A DNA stretch of 64,000 bases from Nymphaea colorata (taxonomy: Eukaryota; Streptophyta; Magnoliopsida; Nymphaeales; Nymphaeaceae). Of the stretch, positions 37,493 through 48,457 are shown piece by piece. The notes under the pieces are model-generated. The model made no database searches and was not told the origin of the DNA. It was given only the letters and a program-made list of their open reading frames with translations. Location of the stretch: NCBI RefSeq assembly GCF_008831285.2, contig NC_045147.1, forward strand, positions 20,340,581 through 20,404,580. The letters are read 5' to 3'. Position 1 is the stretch's first letter, and every line of letters starts with the position of its first letter. The position numbers and the translations under genes are program-made.

Positions 37493-37929
37493 CATTGTCA
37501 CATGGGTACTGTCATAGAGACAGCCACCTGTACCAGTCGGGTAAGACACCAGTACTGGTAGTCATACGGTCCCGGATATGGCCTGGATACTGCCAAACAG
37601 TACCAGATACGGTCAATGTACCCGGGACCATATCCGTTCGCTCTAGGACTCAGTCAAAAGTTGACCAAGTCCTTTCCTTTCCTGTCTAAGATTTAGGGTT
37701 TCAGTTTTTTTTTACATCATTTTTACTCACTAAATGCATATAGAGCTGTGTTTCAAATAACGAATGTTATTAATATAAGTTATATAACTCTACATCAGAG
37801 TTTAATGCTAATATATGTTGGATTTTTAGTATGCTATTTTCATATTTTGTTCAATATTTTCTTCTTTAGAATCTACAAATTTTGAATCACGAATGTGTTA
37901 TTTTGTTTGTTTGAATTTTAATTTTTAGT

Positions 37930-37998
<69 letters not shown>

Positions 37999-38065
37999 AA
38001 CCGTATCCCCGTACCCAAGTTTTTTTAAAATAGTCCAAACTCATACATGTACCTATGTGACATAG
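37493..38065. mobile_element. hAT-like MITE, 573 bp, TSD CTACAATG
   Basis: The left end CATTGTCACATGGGTAC and the complement of the right end CTATGTCACATAGGTAC agree at 14 of 17 positions. A perfect 8-bp repeat CTACAATG flanks the element at 37485-37492 and 38066-38073. The interior holds a compound TA/GT microsatellite (37930-37995) and repeated GGTCCCGGATATGG-type words, and has no coding capacity. Confidence 0.8.
37930..37995. repeat. (TA)n(GT)n microsatellite
   Basis: About 15 bp of TA repeats pass directly into about 50 bp of GT repeats, inside the 573-bp hAT-like element. Confidence 0.95.
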
Positions 38066-38073
38066 CTACAATG

Positions 38074-39085
38074 GCACCGCCCCCAAGCTCCAACCTGAAT
38101 TTTAGACATCCATCACCATTCCCACATTCACAACTCAAAGTTCCATGTAATTTCTTTGATTTGATATTTCTAAAGAATCCAGTTATATTATTGTATGTAA
38201 CATATCCAGTAAAACTTAATAATCCAGAACGTGAACTTTAATTTCATTTAAAAGAAAGCTATATTTTTTAAGATGTTTTAGGTGGTACAATATGTTTGCT
38301 CTTTCCAAGAGAAGAATATTCCATTCAAAAATATGTGTCTAGGATCCTCAAGCTTGTGCAAAATGCAGCCTTTGAATGCAGAATTTGTTTTAAAAGCTTG
38401 GCCTAGGGGTGGACCATTAAAATTTCTGATCCTTGGATTCCAAAGGCAGGAAGTAGACAACGGATGTGATCAGGAGCGAGTCCATGCTGCTAGCGGACAT
38501 ATATGTTGACCTTGCTGCTAAGAAGTGGTGACCCCTATTAGCTCCCCAACACATTGATGGCTATGTCACATGGGTGCGGGGCACGGCAAGCTCCAAAAAA
38601 AATTGGGTGCGGGGCACGGCAAGCTCCAAAAAAAATTGGGTGCGGGGCACGGCAAGCTTCAAAAAAAAATTGGGCACTGGTGCAACGAGGGAATATATAT
38701 AAGTAATTTTATTTGTCCATATCTACGTGACACGGGTATGTAGGTTCAACCCACATACCCGCTCCGGTACGCCGGTACGTAGATCCGGATATGGGAAATG
38801 GGTGGGCACGGGTTGGATCAGGTCTGGGTCAGACCAACTCTAGGACTAGGCTAACTTGTCAAAAACTCTGTTGTCACGGCCAAAACTTGGATCACTGAGC
38901 CTGGTCATTCGAAGCCAAGTCTTCCCATTTCCTGATTCTTCCATTTTATTGACCAGATTGGAGACTAAACTACCAGGTCTTAGACAAATCAGTTGATTCG
39001 ATCAAGTTATTAAACATGTATAAAAAATCAAAACAAAGATAAATGACAATCCTGCACAATTAAAACAAGACAAGGAAGAGATAAC
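38074..39085. other. repeat-rich intergenic DNA
   Basis: No gene is seen. A three-copy tandem repeat is listed separately. Around 38560 and 38715 short texts (GTCACATGGGT, GTGACACGGGT) resemble the ends of the neighbouring 573-bp element, suggesting further nested or broken relatives without a resolvable target duplication. Confidence 0.5.
38572..38672. repeat. three-copy ~33-bp tandem repeat
   Basis: The unit GGGTGCGGGGCACGGCAAGC followed by TCC and an A-run is repeated three times, the third copy with one base change and a longer A-run. Confidence 0.9.
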
Positions 39086-40540
39086 CTCATTCACTTTAAC
39101 ACAATTTGTGATGTGCTTAGCTCTACCAGCGAACTGCAAAGTCCCCTTTGTTTCATCAACATGAACCTATAGATAGATAATTGATTGCATGTAACTATGA
39201 GCTTTAATGGAATTGATCAAAAGAAAATACCTAGAAAAACCAGACTTAAGTTTTACCTCTTCAAGTGCAACAGTACAGATAATGGGAGTCTTTGCATTGT
39301 TTCCAAAAGCAGCCTGAAGAATTGCGGTGAGCTTGCTATCACGGTAAGGAATATGTCCTATGCAAATATGATATACCAGTGAGAAATTAGAATCCTAATA
39401 ATTATACCGCTTACAATGACAATTTAAGAGGACAAAGGCTACCCATGCCAGACCTTTGCCTAACACCACTATCACTAAGTCTGTTGATAACATTTCCAAG
39501 GGCCATTAAGCTTTTATTTTTGTATTTCCCTTCCTTCAAACGTATGCCACCAGCACCAGTCTTTGAATACGCTCTGAACCAGACAAATCTACCAAATTCT
39601 GTAAGAAAGAAAAAGGTTTGTATTTTAAACATCCAATATACTCTAAAACAAAAAAGAAATATTAAGAACTATAATGATCCCATATGCCATCATAAGAAAC
39701 ATATAGAAGATAGTTTCCAGAAGTCTGCTAGATCAGAAACCAAAACAGAGACACGGACAGCATCTTCAGTTGACCATATCCCCAAATGCCACAGATTCTT
39801 GTCCTCAGCTTTCTATAACCTAAATTGAATCTCAACATTAACCTCCATGGAGAAAAGTGTGGAAAGAGCTAATCATGAACCTCCATGTAACTATGAGCTA
39901 ATCTCAACATTAACCTAGATCGTTGATTTTTTCATTATAAACCTCCACACGATCTGTTGTCTAGTTTCAGAAATACAAGCAAACATCAGAAGAGAGAACA
40001 CCAATCTACCATTTTAAAGGTTGGTCTTTATAGCATTCTAGCAGTTATTTGTGCGATAAAACAACATGAAACCAATTAAATATGCCGAAAGACATTCTAG
40101 GACAGCCAGATGGATAACTCCTGGATCATTTGAAAAACCTTACATTGTGAAAGCTTTCCCACTGCTGGTCTGCCCATAAGCGAAAACAGTTCCTGCAAGA
40201 ATTGGGTACCACTTTTTAGAACAGTCAAACAGCGAAGCTCTCAGGCATGAGACTTCCTAAATAACCAAAACTAGTGTTGTTTGCTCTCGCAGCAGTTCAA
40301 ACAATGATTCAGCTCACAACGAAGTTACAAAGGAAACGTGGATGTGAACATGACCAAAATCGTCCAATCCTTGAAAATACTAAAAGAACAAAAACTAATT
40401 CAAGAGGTACCATTGAATCCCTTGACTGCTGCTTGGTTGACATCCTTCGTATGGCGCTCATAAACCCTCGAGTTCGTGCAAGTCTTGTCGAACACGTGAT
40501 CTGTACAGTCAGACCAAGAGCCCCGCTCAACGCTTTTGCA
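39086..40540 (-). pseudogene. kinesin motor-domain pseudogene (KIN-7/CENP-E-like)
   Basis: Minus-strand exons of a kinesin motor are clear. 40411-40540 reads HVFDKTCTNSRVYERHTKDV and AAVKGFNG. 40192 downward reads TVFAYGQTSSGKAFTM, then an in-frame TAA, then GFSNDPGVIHLAV. 39741-39812 ends DAVRVSVL. 39443-39598 has NLVDLSGSER, SKTGAGG and NKSLMALGNVI. 39257-39357 has [14 protein letters not shown]. 39086-39166 has DETKGTLQFAGRAKHIT. Defects: the P-loop reads GQTSSGKA where the Mg-binding Thr/Ser is replaced by Ala; the TAA stop at 40141-40143; a one-base loss after GSER; and absence of the exons for the YMEIYNE and SSRSH (switch I) region. Closest to plant KIN-7 by the GFNGTVFAYGQTSSGK wording. 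Confidence 0.88.
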
Positions 40541-41112
40541 CTGTAAGAGGGAACCGCAGAGAAGAGAAAAACCTGCAGGACGGGAGGGCAAAAGGAGTTT
40601 ACCGAAAGCGAAGGAGACGCCTCAAATGGGAACAGAACAATGCGATCGTTAAACATACTTGTAGGGTTCTGTAGAATGTAAGAAAAAGATTGACCGATCG
40701 ATCGATCGCTAAGTGGTGAAATCGTGAACAATGAGGGACGGTGAACTCTCTCTGGAAACCTCTCCGTTGCCCTCGATCTACAAACGGTCATCTGTTTGTC
40801 GGCTTTCGATGGATCGATAGATCGACGAGCGAGGACCAAGGCCGATCGAACTCTTCTCCACTTCGTTCCTCTGTCTCTCGACCTTTTAGATGCCCAACCT
40901 TCAGTGGACCTAGCCATTGAGCAGCATTGTTCTTGTGGGTTGAAAAATACCCTAATGAGAGCAGAAAAAACAGAAAGAGCGAATGGAGGAGGGAGGAAAC
41001 GTAGTCTTACTCTACCACCAGAGGCAAGTGGAGAATCTGGTCTGGTCCGGCGAGAGGCTGATGGATAGGAGCTGCTGCTCGCAATTCCTAATGATGAACT
41101 GCGGCAACCCAC

Positions 41113-44093
41113 GCCCGCAGTCTGTATCCTCCTTCCATCGTCGGCATGGCGCCATGGAGGATCCAGCCTCGCTCCCTGAGAGAGAGGGTGCTTTCCCTCC
41201 CTGGAACTCGCGGGAAAAAGAAAAACCTTCTTGAAACGGTAACGTTGAGAAGTTGCGTTTCTTGAACTTTATAACTGAAATTTTTAAAGCGTCTGTACAT
41301 AAACCAAAATTCTGAAGCCGCGGCTAATTAATGAGTTGCGGATAATTAGTGTGAGAATATCAATGGATCAAATTTGCATCAAATTTGCAGATGAGGTATC
41401 TTTACATCTAATTTATTGGATATTCACTTGTTTAAATTCAACTTCGAAACAAACGTGAATAAAAAAGAGTATGTATTATATTTGAATCCGACTTTTAATT
41501 TCACAATTAAACCCAAGCTGGGATCCACTTTTAAATTCATAACAACATCTATTTAAAATTATGATATGGTTTGAACTAGTTTCAAGGTATATGGATATTC
41601 GATGTAGTAAATTTTGCTTAATGCTTATTATCCAGTCATATACTTTTAAAAACTCGAGTCGAATATCATTTCTTAAAATTGAATCAAAAACCCATATTTT
41701 CCTGATCGAATGCTTTTTTTTCATATCTGGCAGATTTAAAGCAGTGTAGTCGGAATCAGATCCAAATTCAAATGTCGGGTCATGAGATTCGGGTCATTAT
41801 GGCTTCAAATAACGGTTTAGGCCTAAGCATATTCTAGTAATCCTTGTCGCTTGGATCAAAATGTATGGGCTGATTCCCTCCATTTTTTATTTTTAAATCA
41901 ATTTAAAATATTTTAAACTATTTTTAAATTTAATTGAGAAGTTAGCCCAACTCCATCTATATTTCATTCCCATGATTTCAGAAATTTGAGAAATAATGTG
42001 ACAACGTTTATTATGTATATTATGTTTATTATGTCTGAATGGTGTTAATGGTCCTATGCAAAATCAATTTTCTAACTAACTGATTTCCTAATGGCCCCGC
42101 CTTTTTGACCTACATTTCTCACTAAATAGATTTCCGTTATATTAAAAAAAAAAAGGTTTCGGTAAATTTGAGAAGCAGAAAATAGTAGTTATAATTTTCT
42201 TGCAATATTTTAATCTATGTAATTTTTCCTTTTCAAATGGCATATGGATTTGATAAAAGTGGAAAAGCATAAAGCTGTAATTTGAGAACACAATATTGAG
42301 AAAATGTATCTAGTTTTCTATAACGAAAGCTTACTTCGAAGACGTGATCTTTATTAGAAAACTGTGAGTAAAATTAAACACGAAAAGATAAATAAGCCTT
42401 AAAAAGAACTGAACAGTATTTATTACCCAGACCAGATTTTCACGCTATGCTCGCTCAGTTTTTCGTCTCTCTCGCTCTCTCTTGAAACCATAGACGACTT
42501 CATTATGAGCCATGGAAAACCACGGTTCTTGTCTGTTATTTCTCTAACCGTCGTCACGATCGTAAGGATGTTGGAGATGTGGGAAAGGAAACTGCCAAAA
42601 GCAAGTCTCGGTGCTCAGTTGGTTTGTTCATCACAAAAAGAAACTTGCCGGATTTGGTGATGAAGTGACAGCGGTGAAGATCATAGCAGCGTTAGGAGAG
42701 ATCTCCATTTAAGGAAGGCAAAAGCCAGGTATGTTGATGGGCAACTTGACTGTCTTGAATTGCTTCAAAAGAAGGAAGCTCTGAGTCAGCTAGTGTGGAA
42801 AACAAGATCATAATATTGGTAGGATCGTCGGAAGCTATCATTGGGTGCAAAAGATAACTGATCATAATCAAAGGAAAGAAGATTCATCAAAACACACTTG
42901 AGATTTCAGTAGGGTTTAATAAACTCCAAGCTTTTTTTGCCTTGTTATTTTGAACACAATTAAGAATTGAAAGAAACAAAATACCTCCTGATCATGATCC
43001 ATCAGATCCTCCCTTCTTAAAGTCAGTCACTCTTTTGGGCAACGACATCCCTCCAACCTCTGGCCATGGTTTTCAAACATAATACTTCTCTGGATCCTTG
43101 AAAGATTCTATCGTTTATGTGGACCACGGTCATACGGGATGATGCAGCAGTCTCAAGGCAAACGCTACCTTAAAAGATTAACAAACTTAAGGAATGCATG
43201 ACATGTGGCAACTAATTGAATATAATTGCCACTGATTGTGTTAGATTCAGCCGATTCAGGGCATTTTTACAACACTGGTCTCAAGTCCAAGAAAACCCAA
43301 TTATAGATTCAATACAAAAAACTGGAAGCTGAAGCTCCTCCTCCTTGTCATCATCAAAGGGATCGCTTCTGGTGCACTCTAAATATTTGCACAACAGCAG
43401 CAATGAATCTGCACTGTAAACTTTGTATCTAAAGTTTATATTCAATATGTTGAACTCTTTCGACTTTTACAAAAATATACTCAAAATGACAAAAGCATAC
43501 CAGTTTAAATAACAAAACAATTAGATGAAATAAAATTTTCAGGCTTGTCAAACGGCCTTTATAAAAAAAACCAGCAAAGCATTTTTGTATTTAACACGTT
43601 CCTCGCGCTCATTTTTCACATCTCCATGTCGGCTGCCTGCCGCTCGGCTCTTGGTCCGGCCGATCAGGTGCTAATTTGGAAATACAGAAAAGACTCCGGA
43701 GGTGATAGAAATTGGGAAAAGGGGACGCCCTGGTAGAAGATATCAGGTAAAAAGAGAGTCAGACGCGCCGTTTCAGGTTACGAGTGTGACCTCCTTTATT
43801 CTCCGCGGTGAGAGTGAGAGGGACTCCAAAGTTCAGATAGGGTTAAAGGAAAAAGAAAACAAAAAGAGAGAGGTGGGAGAAAAAGAAGAAGGGGAAAAGG
43901 AAAAATCAGGCGGCGAAGCCGTCTCGGGGTTGCAGAGAAATGGAAGGAGAAGGAGCAGACGCAGAGCAGGAAGGAGAACGAACTGAGTCTGTCGCTGACG
44001 AGGACGTTGTGATCGCAACTCGTTAACCCCCCTCCCCCCCCAACACTTTTCCTCTTCCTCTTCTCTTTTGGGCCTCGGTAGTTAGCAGCCACG
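41113..44093. other. intergenic, AT-rich, no gene seen
   Basis: No exon with recognisable similarity was found. Stretches around 41340-41800 repeat AAATTTG and AATTCAAAT-type words, reminiscent of decayed retroelement DNA. The last ~70 bp before the EXO70 start (44026-44090) are very pyrimidine-rich, a plausible 5' leader. Confidence 0.5.
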
Positions 44094-45797
44094 ATGATGG
44101 CGGCAGAGAAGACGCTCCTCGCTCTAGAGCAGCGGCTCTCCAGGTGGACTCTCCTAGACTCCGCCTCCCCACACCCTCTCTGGCCCGATCCCTCCGAGTC
44201 CTCGGCCTTCCTCAAGGCCGTTGACCTCCTTCTCGGCACCATCCGCAGCTGGGACTCCGCCCTCTCCCGCGACGGCGCCTCCCCGACCCTTGCCTCCTGT
44301 CTCGACCGCGCCCACAACCTCCTCCACGCCGCCGTCTTCCGCCTCTCCGACGAATTTGTCTCCCTCGCCTCCGCCGGACAGCTGCAACCCTCCGACGACT
44401 TCGACGACCATGGCGAAGATGATGACGAAGAGGATATTCCGGTCGCCCAGCCGCTTTCTGATTTCGAGATTGCCATCGAGATCTTTCCACCGGGCGTCGT
44501 CTCCGACCTGCATGAGATCGCCAAGCGGATGGTGGCCGCCGGGTTCGCCGATGGCGTCTGCCACGTCTACAGCAGCAATCGGAGGGAATTCCTCGACGAG
44601 AGCGCGTCCAGGGTGGGATTTGGGGGCGATCGGCCGTACTCAAGTGGAGGAGGACGGGAGGAGGAGGGCGATGGTGATCTGCAAAACGGGATCGAGAAGT
44701 GGATCCAGGCGATCAAGCTCGCTGTCCATGTGCTCTTCCCTAGCGAGCGGCGTCTCGCCGATCAGATCTTCACCGGATACCCTTCCGTCGCCAATTACTG
44801 CTTCATGGAGGTGTCACGCGGCCTGATGGATCGGTTCCTGCAGTTCGCCGATGAAGTCTGCGTCTCGGGCCGGTCCGTCGAGCGTCTCTTCGAGGTGCTG
44901 CGAATGTTCGAGACGCTGACGGAGCTCCTCCCGGAGCTCGACGGCCTGTTCTCCGGAAGCGCCGCCTGCGCGTTCCTCTGCACGGAGGCCGCCGACATCC
45001 GCCGCCGTCTGGGCGACACCATAAGGGCGATTTTCCGGGAGTTCGAGGTCGCGATACAGCGGGATTCCAGCAAGCCGGTCCCCGGCGGGGGACTTCACCC
45101 GCTGACGCGGTACGTGATGAATTACATGAGGGTCGCCTGCGACTACAAGCCGACGCTCGACGTGATCTTCGCCCCTCCGAGCGGTGGCGGAGGAGCCGTT
45201 GGCGTAGCTCCGGAGGGTGGGTTGACGGCTGAGACGTTATGGATAATGGAGCTTCTGATGAGCAATTTGGAAGCCAAGACAAAGGCATACACAGACCCAG
45301 CACTGAGACACCTCTTCTTGATGAACAATTGGAGGTACATAGTAAGCAAGGTGAGGGACTCGGAGGGTCTAGCTTCCCTTCTTGGGGCGGAGTGGATCCG
45401 GAATCAGGGGGCGAAGGTGAAGCAGAACCAGGCATGGTATCAGAGGAGCGCGTGGGGAAAGGTGGTATCGACGTTGGTCTTGCAGGGGGGCGCGGCTGAC
45501 GCATCGCTGGCTCCGAGAACGGTGGTGAGGGAGAAGATGAGAATCTTCAGTAACTTGTTCGATGAGAATGTAAAGGAGCAGTCGGGGTGGGTCGTGCCGG
45601 ATGAGCAGCTGCGGAGGGAAATCAGGAGCGCGGTAGCGGAGATGGTGGTCCCTCCTTTTCAAGAATTCTTGACGAAATTCCGGCACCAATTGGGTGGGAA
45701 AGGTGCCGGTGGTGAGGCGGTGGTGAAGTATATTCCAGAGGAGCTTCGGGACCGTTTAGACGAGCTCTTTGGGGGTAGTAGGCCTCCTGGCTGCTGA
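44094..45797 (+). CDS. EXO70: EXO70 exocyst subunit, intronless, 567 aa
   Basis: EXO70 is a subunit of the exocyst, the octamer that tethers secretory vesicles to the plasma membrane; its C-terminal helical bundle binds phosphoinositides. The frame is single-exon, as in most plant EXO70 paralogues outside the EXO70A group. Residues 1-100 form the divergent N-terminal region, an acidic stretch (DDFDDHGEDDDEED) spans 101-114, and VSDLHEIAKRMVAAGFADGV near 144-165 opens the conserved part. The C-terminal EXO70 domain follows, with PVPGGGLHPLTRYVMNY near 330-350, NLEAKTKAY, FLMNNWRYIV, YQRSAWGKV, FQEFLTKFR and KYIPEELRDRL. The double ATG at 44094 is the first in frame. Coding DNA is strongly GC-rich compared with its flanks. 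Subgroup uncertain; wording is nearest EXO70B. A partial copy lies at 1757-2258. Confidence 0.95.
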   Translation: MMAAEKTLLALEQRLSRWTLLDSASPHPLWPDPSESSAFLKAVDLLLGTIRSWDSALSRDGASPTLASCLDRAHNLLHAAVFRLSDEFVSLASAGQLQPSDDFDDHGEDDDEEDIPVAQPLSDFEIAIEIFPPGVVSDLHEIAKRMVAAGFADGVCHVYSSNRREFLDESASRVGFGGDRPYSSGGGREEEGDGDLQNGIEKWIQAIKLAVHVLFPSERRLADQIFTGYPSVANYCFMEVSRGLMDRFLQFADEVCVSGRSVERLFEVLRMFETLTELLPELDGLFSGSAACAFLCTEAADIRRRLGDTIRAIFREFEVAIQRDSSKPVPGGGLHPLTRYVMNYMRVACDYKPTLDVIFAPPSGGGGAVGVAPEGGLTAETLWIMELLMSNLEAKTKAYTDPALRHLFLMNNWRYIVSKVRDSEGLASLLGAEWIRNQGAKVKQNQAWYQRSAWGKVVSTLVLQGGAADASLAPRTVVREKMRIFSNLFDENVKEQSGWVVPDEQLRREIRSAVAEMVVPPFQEFLTKFRHQLGGKGAGGEAVVKYIPEELRDRLDELFGGSRPPGC

Positions 45798-46967
45798 TCC
45801 CCTTAGTGTGCCCATTGGAGATGCTGATTGTTCCTTTTTCCTTTGTCTTTGTTCATGTAAATTAAAATTCTGAGTATAATTTGGCACGGGTAGACGATGT
45901 AACCAATGGTTCTATAGTGATTCTCATGTACATCATAAGGAAATTGGTTGCTTCCTTTTGAAACGCTTTTGTTTCTTCAGCAGTGTTGAATTCGGAATGC
46001 TCGAAGTGAGACTCTGCAAATCTTCTGATCATCTCTGCGTTGGTTTTCTTAGTTATCGGTTGAATAAATTGTCTGGATTCTTCAATTGTTAGACGGTGGC
46101 TGGAGCCCCACATCGTTGGTGTGTTACTGTATAAAGAACTACGGAAGCGCCGGACTTACCGAAGAAGATGATGATCTGGGGAGGAGCACGGAGAGGACAT
46201 GATATTGTTGCTGGCGGCATAGTGAAAATCATGAAGAAATCCACTTTAGTGCAGTTCATTGACGCAGTGAATAGAAGCAGCAGACTCTCTATGTGGCCAT
46301 CTCTCTCTCTCTCTATCTCTCTGTGCCGGCCACAATACAGATTTGATCGAAGATGCAATTGGCGGCCTGGGGGCTTGAGGCCGTTCCTGTCACTTCTAAG
46401 GCTAGCGGGCGAATTCAAGAACTTCATGCAATTTCTTAATTTTGGAAATCTTGCTTTACATACACCCGAAAATAATCTTTGCGTCCGAACCCAACAGCAT
46501 TTGCATTTTATCAAAAGATTACCAGTTCTTATCACAAGATTGCCTGGGTTGGTCTCAACTTTCTGCTTTAAACAGAGCTCAACCTGACTTCAAAAAGAAA
46601 AAATTGTATGCCGTTTGTTGCAGCAAACTCTCTGCCACTCTACATAATATGATGCAATGCATAACTCTATCACAATTGAGCAGAACATTATGTATCTACA
46701 TTTCTAACAAATCACCACCTTGTTTCTAACAAATCACCTTAACAAGGTACTAGGAGATTACAATCAAAACACCCACGGTACAAAATAGCAAAACCCAATA
46801 CAGAAAGCACCCGCAGTACAAAAGTGCAAAGCAAAAAAATCAACAAAAGCACGCTGATTGAGTAAAAAGAGTCCCTCTTACGACGCAACACAAACACGAC
46901 AAACTAGATAGGTCATAAGCTCCCCCACACTTCCCTCGATCCCTCCATAATACCAAACCTGTTTTTA
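45255..46967. repeat. segmental duplication, copy 2 (source copy)
   Basis: This is the intact-gene member of the pair with 1757-3460. It starts at codon LMSNLEA of EXO70 and runs about 1.2 kb past the stop. Because it contains the functional reading frame while the partner has deletions, this copy is the probable donor. The segment contains a CT-rich run near 46300-46325 and no second gene. Confidence 0.88.
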
Positions 46968-46983
46968 GTATACTATGATGCAT

Positions 46984-47568
46984 TATGGTATCGGGCCGGG
47001 CCGGCTCAGCCTGGCCTGCCAACGCTCACGGCCGCCTTTCCCCCTCGCTGACGGCCGACCCCCTTTCCCCCTCGCCGACCCCCTTTAACTCTCCCGGCGG
47101 GCGCACCCCTCCTCCTCCTCCCACCACGGTGCCTTTTCTCCCTCACCGACTCCTTTTCCCCCTCCCCGGCGGTCTCGACCTGGCGCTCAACCTGCCAACC
47201 TGGCGTCAGAGGCATCGAGCATGTTGGCGGTGATCTGGCGACAAGATTGTCGCAGGCAAGGATGCAGCCCAAGGTTTCGGTGGTGGAGAGGCGCAGGGTG
47301 GGGCTATCACAGATTAGAGAGGGGAGGAGGAGCAGGGGACGAAGGAGGAGGGGAGGAGGGAGATAGAAGAGGAAGACGGAGGAGGGAGACAGAGGTGGAA
47401 CGGGAGATGGAGGAGGAAGACAGATGAGGAACGGGAGAGAGGAAGAGGGGGAGCAGGAGCGGGATATGGAAAGGGACAGGGAGACGGAGGAGGAGGGGGA
47501 GCGGGGGACGGAGGGCGGGAGGGGGAGATGGAGGGGTATTGAGCCGGGCCAGGCCCGATGCCTAGGCT
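46984..47568. mobile_element. GC-rich Mutator-like MITE, 585 bp, TSD TATGATGCAT
   Basis: The insert is flanked by a perfect 10-bp direct repeat TATGATGCAT (46974-46983 and 47569-47578). Near-terminal inverted repeats are GGTATCGGGCCGGGCC-GGCTCA on the left and, complemented, GGCATCGGGCCTGGCCCGGCTCA on the right. The interior is CCCCTC / GGAGGGG-rich and shows large strand asymmetry. The 9-11 bp target-site length fits the Mutator superfamily. The duplicate at 3830 has the same target word once, without the insert, so it is an empty-site control. Short open frames inside are low-complexity and not credited. Confidence 0.78.
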
Positions 47569-47578
47569 TATGATGCAT

Positions 47579-48457
47579 CTACCTAAGCCATTACTCAAGT
47601 CAAGTGAAAATCAAGTGAATTTATGTAAGAGAGACTTGCTTCTGCGCAATGCAACTTTAACCAATGCGCTGACCGCGGCATAATTTGTACACAAACTTTA
47701 GAATCCTACTTGAGGGCTTAGGACTGGGTCTGCCAGGGTAGAATGCGGTTCACTGTTCATGGTTTTCTTTTCCTGGGTTCCAGCAGTGAGAGATATAACC
47801 ACATACTACAGTTATTTGGATTTTTCGTGAGTAGCTTGCAACAAGTTTCATGCATTACATTGGAGGACATCATTTTTACAGGGATGGCTACGAGTCATCT
47901 TGGCATTGGCTGATAGGCGGCACTGCCCTTGTGACTAATACTGGAATCGATAAATGAACACGCAACGGAGGAAGTGGCAAATCTTCAGAAGCCTTGTTCT
48001 TTGAGATGGTTGGTCTATAATCTAATGGCATGTTGGGATATTAGGGACAAAAAGGGAACGCAGTTAGGAATCTCAACCTGATAGAGGGGCTTGCAGTTTT
48101 TAATGACAATGAAACCGTAGGCATAAGTTAGGCACGGTTACCCAAATTCCTGACCCTGAAGTCACAAGTACCATTTAGCTTGCCTTCTGACTGTTTTTGT
48201 GATAAACCCCTGTCCATAAGACAAATAGTGTCCCTATGCTGCCATATATTAATAGCAATACGAGCACACATAAGACAACATGAACTGCAAATAAAGGTAA
48301 CTCTGAGGTCAAAATAGAAAATTTAGTAAAAATTTCATCTCAAAGTACTAAAGATATGCCAAACGAAGTCAATAAATAAAGTCCCCTAGACATTAATTAG
48401 CTATGACCAAGTTCATGAAATGATGGACAGGCCTGTCAGGTCTCCTGGTGTAAATGC
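47579..48457. other. intergenic, no gene seen
   Basis: This is the 3' side of the convergent EXO70 and BADC genes. No coding or repeat feature could be supported. Confidence 0.45.

Noticed and set aside
40309..41112. A 267-codon minus-strand open frame
   Set aside because: It is low-complexity, Ser/Arg-rich, and runs in a different frame across the genuine kinesin exon at 40411-40540.
43796..44643. Long antisense open frames opposite EXO70
   Set aside because: GC-rich codon bias of EXO70 removes stop codons from other frames; no domain is seen.
47006..47598. Proline/serine-rich open frame of 190 codons
   Set aside because: It lies inside the GC-rich Mutator-like insert, is low-complexity, and crosses the element end.
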